In this document: one piece after another, positions 1 to 5,894 of the stretch
Position numbering within the stretch: the stretch's first letter is position 1
Layout: every line of letters begins with the position of its first letter
Source: Rubrivivax sp.
GTDB taxonomy: Bacteria > Pseudomonadota > Gammaproteobacteria > Burkholderiales > Burkholderiaceae_C
Length of the DNA stretch: 9,414 nucleotides
Direction: 5' to 3'
NCBI GenBank assembly: GCA_027484885.1
Contig: JAIXSD010000663.1
Coordinates: 1 to 9,414, forward strand
Notes under the pieces: model-generated
Told to the model about the DNA's origin: nothing
Databases searched by the model: none
The model's input: the letters and a program-made list of their open reading frames with translations, nothing else
Program-made: the position numbers and the translations under genes

Positions 1-1800
1 CGTCAGCACAGGCGTGCCGGCACAGGGGCTGAAGCTGGAGGAGAGGGCGCTGTAGCTGTTGCAGTTCACCAGCACATTGCCGCCGTTGCCACCGCCTCCA
101 CCGGCGCCACCGTGAGACACGGCAGCGCTGTCGCCAGCCAAGGCGGTCGCATACGCGAGGGCCCCGCCCGCACTGCCGCCGCCGCCGCCGATGCTTTGGG
201 CCAGCAAGGCCGGGGAACTGATCTCGGCGGTTCCGAGGTGCCCGACATGGGTCACCAGCACCTGCGCGCCCACGCCGCCACTGCCACCGGTGCCGCCCAC
301 GGCCATGGCCGAGGCGTTGCCGAAAATGGTCGTGGCCTTGCCTTTGGCCTTGGCAAAGCCGCCCACACCGCCACCGCCGCCAATGCTCTGGGCCACCAGG
401 GCGATGGCGCCGCCGGCGCTCGAGTCATCGGCCGTCCAGCGGTCCTGACCATTGCACGCGACGCCGGTGCACAGGCTGTTCCAGTTGATGACGGTCACGG
501 CGCCACCGTCACCGCCCGCGCCGCCAGCCCCGCCGACGGCCGTGGTCTTGCTGCCGCTGGAAATGGCCATGCCGCCCGAACCGCCGCCGCCGCCAATGGC
601 CTGGGCGAACAAGGCGGTGCTCGCGGGACTGAAGACAGAGACCGATCCGGTGTTGTTCACCACCACGGCGCCCGCATGCCCGGCTGCACCGCCCTCGGCA
701 CCCAGGATGTGAAGCCCTGCACTGGCGCCGGCATGGCCGCCGCCGCCGCCGACCGACTGTGCCGCGAGGCCGAATCCGCCGGCGGGATTGCAGTTCGTGG
801 TGACACTGTCGCTGCAGCCCGCGCGGGCGCCAGATCCGACCTGCAGCGCCCCCGTGTTGTCCACGGCCAGGGTGCCGCCATTGCCGCCCGTGCCGCCACT
901 GCCGCTGTGGCTTTTGGTGTTCACACCACCGTCACCGCCAAAGCCGCCGATGCTCTGTGCAGACATCGCGTTGCCGCCATCGGTCCAAATCTTGCCGGTA
1001 TTGCGCAGCACCACGCTACCACCGGCCCCACCGCTCTTGCCACTGCCCGCATAGGCCTTGTTGGCCGCATCACCACCGGCGCCACCGGCGCCGCCACCGC
1101 TTTGGGCCGCCAGCCCCAGCACACCGATCCCACCACTGACCTGCATGGACAGCGCGTTCTCCAGCCGGACATTGCCGCCAGCGCCGCCTTCCCCGCCATC
1201 GCCGCCCTTGTAGTCGTCTTTGCCGCGGGTGTTGTTGCCGCCATTGCCGCCCGCTCCACCATGGCTGGCTGCCACCACGCCGGTGCTCGTGGTGCTGTAG
1301 ACCGCCTCGGCCGGGTTCGCGCCGGGCTTCACAAACACGGTCACAGAGCCGCCTGCACCGCCAGGCTGACCGTAAAAGTCGCCCTTGCCGCATTGGCCGG
1401 TAGGGTCGCCATTGCCGCCTTTGCCGCCATCGCCACCTCGGCTGCTGACGCCGATGAGCGTTCCCGGGTAGACCAAGGACACCAGGCTCAAGTTGACCGT
1501 CTCGTCAATCGAGGGGCCAACAGCACCCGGCGTACCTGGCACGGGGCCACTGACGCAAGAGCCGCCGCCGACCGCATCCTTGCCCGCTGTGCCGTTGGCG
1601 CCGCTGCGCGAATCAGCGAAGTAGATCGTGGGCCCGACGGTGACCGCCTGTGGCCAGACTGCAGTCGGTGCGCACAGGCAAAGAATGCTCCAGCCTCGCG
1701 CCAGCATCAGCCGACGCGAGGGGCGATTGGCATAAGCCCCGTGATACGCGTGCGCGCTCGTGTCGAGGTCGGTGGCAGAGGAAGTGTTATGAGGAGTCAT
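1..1800 (-). CDS. Glycine-rich autotransporter-type adhesin, N-terminal 600 aa (runs off the left edge)
   Basis: An uninterrupted minus-strand frame runs from ATG at 1800-1798 to base 1 with no stop. The N-terminus has a polar stretch (residues 1-28), basic RR at 29-30, a hydrophobic core around 37-49 and a possible signal-peptidase site after PQA at 50-52. This resembles the extended signal peptides of autotransporters. The rest is Gly/Ala/Ser/Asn-rich, with a recurring unit ending in AQS(I/V)GGGGG(x)GG near residues 231, 281, 346, 397, 468 and 532, one every 50-70 residues. Between them lie short beta-like segments such as 'GGNVLVN'. In known proteins of this type such repeats form a secreted beta-helical passenger anchored by a C-terminal beta-barrel; that barrel would lie outside the window. 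No clear Shine-Dalgarno precedes this ATG. Antisense frames here are long only because Gly codons read as Ala/Pro on the other strand. Adhesin function is inferred from the family. Confidence 0.85.
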   Translation of the reverse strand, partial: MTPHNTSSATDLDTSAHAYHGAYANRPSRRLMLARGWSILCLCAPTAVWPQAVTVGPTIYFADSRSGANGTAGKDAVGGGSCVSGPVPGTPGAVGPSIDETVNLSLVSLVYPGTLIGVSSRGGDGGKGGNGDPTGQCGKGDFYGQPGGAGGSVTVFVKPGANPAEAVYSTTSTGVVAASHGGAGGNGGNNTRGKDDYKGGDGGEGGAGGNVRLENALSMQVSGGIGVLGLAAQSGGGAGGAGGDAANKAYAGSGKSGGAGGSVVLRNTGKIWTDGGNAMSAQSIGGFGGDGGVNTKSHSGSGGTGGNGGTLAVDNTGALQVGSGARAGCSDSVTTNCNPAGGFGLAAQSVGGGGGHAGASAGLHILGAEGGAAGHAGAVVVNNTGSVSVFSPASTALFAQAIGGGGGSGGMAISSGSKTTAVGGAGGAGGDGGAVTVINWNSLCTGVACNGQDRWTADDSSAGGAIALVAQSIGGGGGVGGFAKAKGKATTIFGNASAMAVGGTGGSGGVGAQVLVTHVGHLGTAEISSPALLAQSIGGGGGSAGGALAYATALAGDSAAVSHGGAGGGGGNGGNVLVNCNSYSALSSSFSPCAGTPVLT

Positions 1801-2205
1801 GGCAGAAGACGGCTGGTGAGGGCGGTTGCCTGGCACCTGTTCTGCCCGGATGCCTGCACAGTGGTGGGGCGTGGGGCTGCACGGTGCAGGAGGCGGATTC
1901 GCGCACGATCTTAAGAAGGCCTCTTGAGCAGGGATCGCTCAGTGAGCGGGCCCAAAAAAGCACTTTTCAGGCCATCTGCTGGTGCACCACACCAAGTCTT
2001 TGGCAGCGTTGAAAACTTGTGATCCGGCCTCTGTGGTGCTGGCCGCCACCCGGCCGCCACGCCAATGCGGGTGGGCGGGCGGATGTGTCACCGTCAGCTG
2101 CGCCTTGCGGACGGCGTCTTTAGGCACATGTCGGGCTCAGGTCGAGGCCGGGAAGGCGGAGAAAGGCGGGCTGCGAAGCCGCGACGCGCTCGAGGTGGAG
2201 ATTCG
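1801..2205. other. Gene-free stretch upstream of the adhesin gene
   Basis: No reading frame here looks like a conserved protein. The stretch should carry the promoter of the minus-strand adhesin gene, but no convincing -35/-10 pair was found. One inverted repeat stands out: CGCTCA-G-TGAGCG at 1936-1948, operator-like and about 140 bp upstream of the adhesin start. Confidence 0.4.
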
Positions 2206-2634
2206 ATGGCTGCAATGCTCGACGTGTATGGAGCTCTGCTTGCGATCGCAGTGGCTTGCTTCGTGTCCGGGATGGGCTACCAGGGCCACCGATCGATCAA
2301 GCGTTGCAGACCTCGAGACTAATGTTGCCAGTGAGCGCGCAGCTCGACTGCGAGCGGCCCAGCCGACCCGCAACATGGCGAGGGTCCACGATGAGCTCAC
2401 CCTCAACCGCTCGGCTTCCGATCGCCGTGCCGATGGTCTTGAACGCAGGTGGCGCGCTCGCGAGCGCCTTTCCCGATCCAGCCCCCGGCTGTCCCAGCCG
2501 GGATGATGAAACCCGCTGCCGCCATGTCAGACGGATCACGAGTGAATCTTGTCGAACTCGCCAAAGAAGCCGAAGCCGAAGCAGATCGGCTGAGGTCGTG
2601 CCAGGTGGCGCGTGTGGGAGAGCGTGGTCGGTGA
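2206..2634 (+). pseudogene. Frameshifted remnant of a phage Rz-like (i-spanin) lysis gene
   Basis: Three pieces in two frames line up as one decayed gene. Frame 1 from ATG 2206 (GGTGGAG just upstream) gives a short N-terminus and one hydrophobic helix (VYGALLAIAVACFVSGMGYQ), ending at a stop at 2322. Frame 2 continues from about 2293 with a charged, coiled-coil-like part (start VADLETNVASERAARLRAAQ) to a stop at 2506. Frame 1 then resumes with a Pro/Ala-rich linker and a C-terminal helix containing LVELAKEAEAEADRLRSCQ, stopping at 2634. Membrane anchor, coiled coil, Pro/Ala linker and a C-terminal helix with Cys is the layout of Rz-type spanins in phages of Burkholderiales. The assignment rests on architecture and remembered family sequence, not on a search. 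It could instead be unrelated noncoding DNA. It lies just outside the left end of the integrative element, so it would belong to an older prophage. Confidence 0.4.
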
Positions 2635-2700
2635 TTCGCACAGGAATCACACGGCCGATCTCATGATGTTTTGCAAGCTGTTGATGTTGCTCGCAAAAAA

Positions 2701-2730
2701 TGGCGGAAGCTGTGAGATTCGAACTCACGG
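2701..2730 (-). repeat. Distal attachment-site repeat (detached tRNA-Ser 3' end)
   Basis: These 30 bp match 9296-9325 exactly; the flanking bases differ (a/g before, g/a after). On the minus strand they give the T-arm with TTCGAAT loop, the 3' acceptor strand and CCA of tRNA-Ser, with no upstream tRNA body. A T-run (TTTTTT at 2700-2695, minus strand) follows directly and is probably what remains of the tRNA's original downstream sequence, displaced by the insertion. Confidence 0.93.
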
Positions 2731-2753
2731 GGTCTGAGCTTCTTTTTATTAAT

Positions 2754-2766
2754 AATCAACGAGTTA
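2754..2766 (+). promoter_or_regulatory. IHF-consensus site at the distal end
   Basis: AATCAACGAGTTA fits the IHF consensus WATCAANNNNTTR at every defined position, and an A/T-rich tract (tctttttattaat, 2741-2753) lies on its 5' side as in many strong IHF sites. It sits between the 30-bp core and the arm repeats, where IHF bends DNA in lambda-type att sites. Binding is inferred. Confidence 0.65.
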
Positions 2767-2774
2767 CGAGGGTT

Positions 2775-2797
2775 TCAACTGGCTCAACTGTCACAGT
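2775..2797 (+). repeat. Putative integrase arm-type sites, distal end
   Basis: TCAACTG occurs at 2775-2781 and again at 2784-2790, 9 bp apart. The second copy is part of TCAACTGTCACAGT (2784-2797), which recurs exactly at 9227-9240 near the other end. It starts 53 bp inside the core repeat, against 55 bp at the right end. An 8-bp inverted repeat CGAGTTAC/GTAACTCG (2760-2767 and 2796-2803) encloses the region. Matching sequences at matching distances suggest binding sites for the N-terminal arm-binding domain of the integrase. Confidence 0.6.
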
Positions 2798-2891
2798 AAC
2801 TCGTCACACGCGAGGGTTGGATTCTATGGCTTTCATCCCGCATAAGTAGGTTTAGCCATGGACTCACTGCAGAACAGAATTAGCTAGTGAC

Positions 2892-3491
2892 CTAGCTTTT
2901 CAAGGCAGCGCTCTCAGTTACCCCAGCCCTAACTGTTGGCGGGACTAGCTCTAGTTGACCTTGGCGAGCTGATTCAGGCAGCTCTAACTCATCAACGGTA
3001 AAGGCCTGCATGCCTACGCGGAAGGCGTTGCCTCGAACACCCGCATCAGCAGAAATCATCCAGGCTGCACCTTTAGCCTTGGCAGTGGCAACGACTTGCC
3101 GGTCAATCTTGATCTTCTGCCATGGCGCGTCCACTCCGTCTTTCTTCGCGCCTTTTCCAAGACCATCCTTCTGCTCGCCATTTGTGCCTGAGCCTAGTGC
3201 AGCTCGATCAATAAGTGCGCATTCAAACGCTGCAGCTCGATCAAAAGGTGCAATCTGGATGAAGGATTTTCTTTCGAGCTTGTTCACTGTCTCGATGCCG
3301 GCAGTGTCGGCCCTTACAAGGAACTCGGCCAGAGCAGGCATAGGAATGATGATTTGCGCCTTGGCCTTCTCAATGCGGGAAAGGAAGTAGTCGATTCGCG
3401 CCCGCGTATCACTGGCTAACTTGGGGTCTACAAGAGCGACCAAAAAATTGGCGTCAACAGCCACTCGCTGTGGAATCGTGTCCTTTGTCAA
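2892..3491 (-). CDS. PIN-domain protein (VapC-like ribonuclease fold)
   Basis: The 199-aa product begins with the PIN strand VAVDANFLVALVDP. The expected acidic quartet is visible as Asp13, Glu56 (PALAEFLVRAD), Asp130 (KIKIDRQVVATAKA) and Asp149 (MISADAGVR), so a metal-dependent RNase active site looks intact. A Gly/Lys-rich insert (about 101-123) precedes the third acidic residue. At 199 aa it is longer than typical VapC toxins (about 130-140 aa). The likely start is TTG at 3491, which overlaps the TGA stop of the upstream gene as TTGA, with GAGGGG as Shine-Dalgarno 6 nt before; no nearby ATG preserves the first catalytic Asp. The overlap implies translational coupling to the upstream 247-aa partner. 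Nuclease activity is expected from the fold; RNA target and biological role are unknown. Confidence 0.82.
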   Translation of the reverse strand: MTKDTIPQRVAVDANFLVALVDPKLASDTRARIDYFLSRIEKAKAQIIIPMPALAEFLVRADTAGIETVNKLERKSFIQIAPFDRAAAFECALIDRAALGSGTNGEQKDGLGKGAKKDGVDAPWQKIKIDRQVVATAKAKGAAWMISADAGVRGNAFRVGMQAFTVDELELPESARQGQLELVPPTVRAGVTESAALKS

Positions 3492-4231
3492 TGGATGCCC
3501 CTCAGCTCTTTCCAGCGCTCTTCCGGTGTCTCAACAGCGGCCCAGCCATTCCCCGGCAGGGCAGCCAATTCTTCAAACACTTTCGAAACGGGTGTGTCAT
3601 CGAGAGGCTCAAACGCCTTCACCGTGCACTTGTTAGCCTCTGGTATCCACCCATGCTCAGTGCGAACCCATGTGCCCTGGATGGTGGCTCGGATCGTCCC
3701 ATGCCGAAAGTGGTGGAGGATGCCTCGGGCCATTTCTTCGTCCCTAACCACAAGTCGGTAGTCCAGGGACCTTTGGTCGCGCAAGTGAAGGTGCATGGTG
3801 TCATCCGCCCCGACTAGGCCCGTCACCGTTCCGTCCACCGTTCCTTCTTGATAAAGGCGGTCAAGCTTATCGTTAGCTGGTGCTACACCTCGAAGTAGGC
3901 GAATTACGTTTGAATCAGCGTCGAGAAGTTGGGCTTCCGCGATTCCGTCTATGCCGAGCATTCCTTCTAGATCACGGACTAGTCGGGCGGGTTTGCTCTC
4001 AGAGTTCGCCCCGCTCTCAATTAGGCGCAGCGCTGCGTACAGTCTCCGGTCAGGAGGAATTGCGACCTTCAGGCCCGTGCTTGCTTTCTTGATCCCCTTA
4101 AAAACAGGGTCGTTATCCAGACCAAGTAAGTCTGCAAATAGGCGCATGTACTCTGCCAAGCGATCCATGCGGATTCGCTCAGGGTTGCGCTTTAGTAGGC
4201 GCAACATGTACGTGTATCGGTCGGGGGCCAT
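3488..4231 (-). CDS. Uncharacterised 247-aa protein coupled to the PIN gene
   Basis: From ATG 4231 the product begins MAPDRYTYMLRLLKRNPERI and has three visible parts. An alpha-helical N-terminal region (about 1-75) contains LAEYMRLFADLLGLDNDPVF and a KKASTGLKVAIP segment. A linker follows (76-125). A beta-rich region (about 127-211) contains YQEGTVDGTVTGLVGADDTM, TIRATIQGTWVRTEHGW and VKAFEPLDDTPVS, which could be a small barrel, for example OB-like. The C-terminus (212-247) is acidic and helical. Similar proteins next to PIN genes are familiar to me, but I know no assigned function. The frame stays open upstream, and ATG 4312 has a better Shine-Dalgarno (GGAG), which would give 274 aa. I prefer 4231 because the added N-terminus looks non-domain-like (Pro/Arg/Cys-rich). 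By gene order it could be an antitoxin or targeting partner of the PIN protein, but it is far larger than VapB. Confidence 0.75.
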   Translation of the reverse strand: MAPDRYTYMLRLLKRNPERIRMDRLAEYMRLFADLLGLDNDPVFKGIKKASTGLKVAIPPDRRLYAALRLIESGANSESKPARLVRDLEGMLGIDGIAEAQLLDADSNVIRLLRGVAPANDKLDRLYQEGTVDGTVTGLVGADDTMHLHLRDQRSLDYRLVVRDEEMARGILHHFRHGTIRATIQGTWVRTEHGWIPEANKCTVKAFEPLDDTPVSKVFEELAALPGNGWAAVETPEERWKELRGIH

Positions 4232-4671
4232 AACCCATTCTACGCAGCAGCACGGGGGTCTGCGCGTGGGCCTGTACCCGGGAAAACCTGTTCTTAGGGC
4301 TGATCCATCCATGGTTTCTCCGATGCCATGGGCGGTGTGCGGACGGAATTTTCTAAGACTCGTAGCCCAACTGCATGTACGCAGGTGAGCGTGGGCGGGC
4401 ACCTGGACCGTTGCGCCAAGCTATGGGCGTGGGGTGTCGCTGCACTATGGAAAGGGGCGCGCCGTGCCTTACTGCTATCTGGCTCATGTTTAAACAATTG
4501 GCATCCCTCCAATCTGCACTGGCTGAAGAGGCTTTTCTGTAGAGACCCCGGGCACATGTAGGGTGAAAGCGCACAGCCCCTCCAGTCCTGCCAGTTCTGC
4601 GCCTACCTCGGCCCGCACAGCCGCTCCAAGCCCCTCACCCGGCCCTTCGCCAGGGACTGAGCCCTTGAAAT

Positions 4672-4688
4672 GATGGTGTAGCACCATC
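4672..4688. promoter_or_regulatory. Perfect 7-bp hairpin / operator-like dyad
   Basis: GATGGTG-tag-CACCATC is a perfect 7-bp inverted repeat with a 3-nt centre. It lies between the divergent transcription units, about 440 bp upstream of the PIN-partner start and 185 bp upstream of the gene at 4873. It could be an operator or an RNA hairpin; there is no T-run to make it a terminator. Confidence 0.35.
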
Positions 4689-4753
4689 CTTGCCCAGGGG
4701 ATGCGGGGGCAGCGTAAACAGCATCCAAACGAATAGAAATCATTTGAGACTCC

Positions 4754-4781
4754 GATAGTGAGTTGAAGGAATTTCACTATC
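4754..4781. promoter_or_regulatory. 8-bp inverted repeat, candidate operator
   Basis: GATAGTGA (4754-4761) is repeated as its exact complement TCACTATC (4774-4781) with a 12-nt spacer. The centre-to-centre spacing of 20 bp is close to two helical turns, which would suit a dimeric repressor. It lies about 90 bp upstream of the gene at 4873. Confidence 0.4.
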
Positions 4782-4804
4782 ACACCTGTTTCCCGAAATG
4801 CAAC

Positions 4805-4833
4805 CGGCTACTGGAAAAGCCGTCTAAGTAGCC
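4805..4833 (+). promoter_or_regulatory. Leader with two competing hairpins upstream of the small membrane-protein gene
   Basis: GGCTACT (4806-4812) can pair with AGTAGCC (4827-4833). The overlapping CGGCT (4805-4809) can instead pair with AGCCG (4818-4822). The two pairings share the 5' arm and exclude each other, as in attenuator-type leaders. The region ends 39 nt before the ATG at 4873. Stems are short, so a chance origin is possible. Confidence 0.3.
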
Positions 4834-4872
4834 TGTTAACCTGCGCCCACCAAAAAGGGACAGGGAGAAAAC

Positions 4873-5142
4873 ATGGACCAGACCTCATCAGAGGCCCCAG
4901 ACGGAAAGCCGGCCGCCCAAAATTGGGACTGGCTGGACACCAGGAACTATTCCAGCTTCTCCAGGAGGGACGCAGCGCACATCGAGAACACCGGGTCGCC
5001 TGCTGGCGGGAAAGGGCCGCTTACGATAGGCGACCTGTTGGCTAAGGTCCTCGCTTTGGTCCTTCTCCTAGGCTTGCCCGCGCTCATCATGTACACCTCG
5101 CCGCCTGGAGGCGTGGAGGTCGAACAGGTCTACCGGAAGTAG
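4873..5142 (+). CDS. Small single-span membrane protein, unknown function (89 aa)
   Basis: The ATG at 4873 is preceded by a good Shine-Dalgarno (GGGAG, 5 nt before the ATG). The first 50 residues are polar, with a Trp/Tyr-containing patch (NWDWLDTRNYSSFSRR), and probably cytoplasmic or flexible. Residues about 55-75 form one hydrophobic segment (LLAKVLALVLLLGLPALIMY), and a short polar tail (VEVEQVYRK) ends the protein. There is no cleavable-signal pattern because the hydrophobic part is C-terminal. I do not recognise the family. It stands alone between regulatory-looking dyads on the left and a hairpin on the right, so it is probably a monocistronic cargo gene. It could be a lysis, exclusion or stress-type small membrane protein, but nothing in the sequence decides this. 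Confidence 0.65.
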   Translation: MDQTSSEAPDGKPAAQNWDWLDTRNYSSFSRRDAAHIENTGSPAGGKGPLTIGDLLAKVLALVLLLGLPALIMYTSPPGGVEVEQVYRK

Positions 5143-5157
5143 TCCGACCAAAAAAAC

Positions 5158-5213
5158 AGGCCCCCCAAGCCGAAGCCTGAAGGACCTGCAAGCGGGTCAA
5201 TGCGTGGGGGCCT
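5158..5213 (+). terminator. Possible terminator after the small membrane-protein gene
   Basis: AGGCCCCC (5158-5165) pairs perfectly with GGGGGCCT (5206-5213), followed by TTG. It starts 16 nt after the stop codon. The loop is long (40 nt) and the T-run is poor, so termination is only a suggestion. Confidence 0.35.
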
Positions 5214-5810
5214 TTGTCGGGTCAGTGGCTGGGAAGCCATTTGCCCAGTAGTTGCCCAGCGCCTGAAGCTTGTAAAGCCTGACCAAGGGCATAGCGCCAA
5301 GCAAGTCCCTAGCCTACCGGCTGGTCGTTACATCGGTCCTCAAAGCCATCACCGCTAGGGTGTTCGTGGCTTTCATGAGCCGTCCGACCACAACCGTGAA
5401 CAGTCTGCGTCATATGCCGTGGTTGAGGCACTCTGAGACTGAAGGTTAGAAAGCAGATGCCCTCTGAAAAGCAGGCCAAGAAGCCAGGCTGCGGGATGGA
5501 CAGGCTAATGGTTTGGTGAGGCTCCTCCCATGGCCCAGGTGTGGTGTGCTCCGGGCTGGAAACCAAGAGGTCTCCTTAAGGAGTGAAGAAGGAGAGAAGG
5601 AGGGGGTCTCCCCGAAGGCAAGGGTTTAGCTTGCCAGTACCCAATCTGCACCGGCTAAGTGCTTGCTGCATCGAGCGATTTGGCCGGACTAGGTGACGCA
5701 AAGCCTCAATGGTCTGCTCGTGTTTGCGAAGGGATGGGTTTAGGCCCGGGCTGCATCGCGCACTTTCCGTCCAGTTCGATTCAGGTATACCCAAACGGAC
5801 CTCCAGAGAA
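5214..5810. other. Gene-free stretch upstream of the serine recombinase
   Basis: No convincing gene was found in about 600 bp. Two minus-strand frames (5309-5566 and 5576-5851) are open, but their products lack recognisable domains and the second starts inside the recombinase promoter. The stretch holds a perfect 12-bp palindrome CTCCTTAAGGAG (5572-5583), two direct copies of GGTCTCC (5569-5575 and 5605-5611) in a purine-rich tract, and a 19-bp segment (5641-5659) closely resembling 4509-4528. It may be decayed cargo or a site region for the adjacent recombinase. Confidence 0.4.
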
Positions 5811-5879
5811 CTGGTTCGCTTTCCGTTGATTGACAACTCAAACGAAACCACTATTATGCGAACCAGTTAAATCGAACCA
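5811..5879 (+). promoter_or_regulatory. CGAACCA repeat cluster overlapping the recombinase promoter
   Basis: CGAACCA occurs at 5859-5865 and 5873-5879, with a near copy CGAAACCA at 5843-5850. An inverted copy CTGGTTCG (5811-5818) is the exact complement of CGAACCAG (5859-5866). The copies lie upstream of the -35, inside the spacer, right after the -10 and in the early transcript. That is where repressor sites would block transcription, perhaps through the recombinase's own helix-turn-helix or an unlinked host repressor. Confidence 0.55.
5830..5857 (+). promoter_or_regulatory. Near-consensus sigma-70 promoter of the serine recombinase
   Basis: TTGACA (5830-5835, perfect -35) is followed after 16 bp by TATTAT (5852-5857, one mismatch to TATAAT). 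Transcription would start near 5864, about 30 nt before the ATG at 5895. Such a strong promoter in GC-rich DNA, covered by repeats, suggests a tightly repressed gene. Confidence 0.65.
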
Positions 5880-5894
5880 ATCGACAAACAGACC

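Larger units (their letters stand above)
4232..4872. other. Divergent intergenic region with several dyads, no convincing gene
   Basis: This stretch separates the leftward PIN operon from the rightward small-membrane-protein gene and should hold the promoters of both. Short open frames exist on both strands (for example 4490-4783 minus and 4328-4561 plus) but their products show no domain, hydrophobic pattern or good ribosome site. The visible structure is three separate dyads towards the right side, listed individually. No promoter could be assigned with confidence. Confidence 0.5.

Noticed and set aside
1..1800. Tandem repeat region read as CRISPR or satellite DNA
   Set aside because: Repeats are imperfect and in phase with codons at protein level (AQSIGGGGG units); there are no constant DNA repeats with unique spacers.
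112..1914. 600-codon plus-strand open frame
   Set aside because: Ala/Arg/Gly-rich sequence without domains. It is antisense to the glycine-rich adhesin, whose GGC/GGT codons remove stops from the opposite strand.
2297..2728. 143-codon minus-strand open frame
   Set aside because: It would start inside the detached tRNA-Ser 3' end and has no domain or ribosome site.
2882..2897. AGCTAG-tgac-CTAGCT hairpin as terminator of the PIN gene
   Set aside because: It spans the stop codon and, read with the gene, is followed by AATTCTG and not a T-run.
4456..4500. Rare-cutter sites GGCGCGCC, GTTTAAAC and CAATTG close together, suggesting a vector polylinker
   Set aside because: The sequence between and around them is not polylinker-like, and the integrative element continues without a break on both sides; most likely chance.
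4490..4783. 97-codon minus-strand open frame in the divergent gap
   Set aside because: It starts inside the 8-bp dyad and has no recognisable motif; too weak to call a gene.
5309..5851. Two short minus-strand open frames (5309-5566, 5576-5851)
   Set aside because: No domain, no good ribosome site, and the second begins within the recombinase promoter and operator region.
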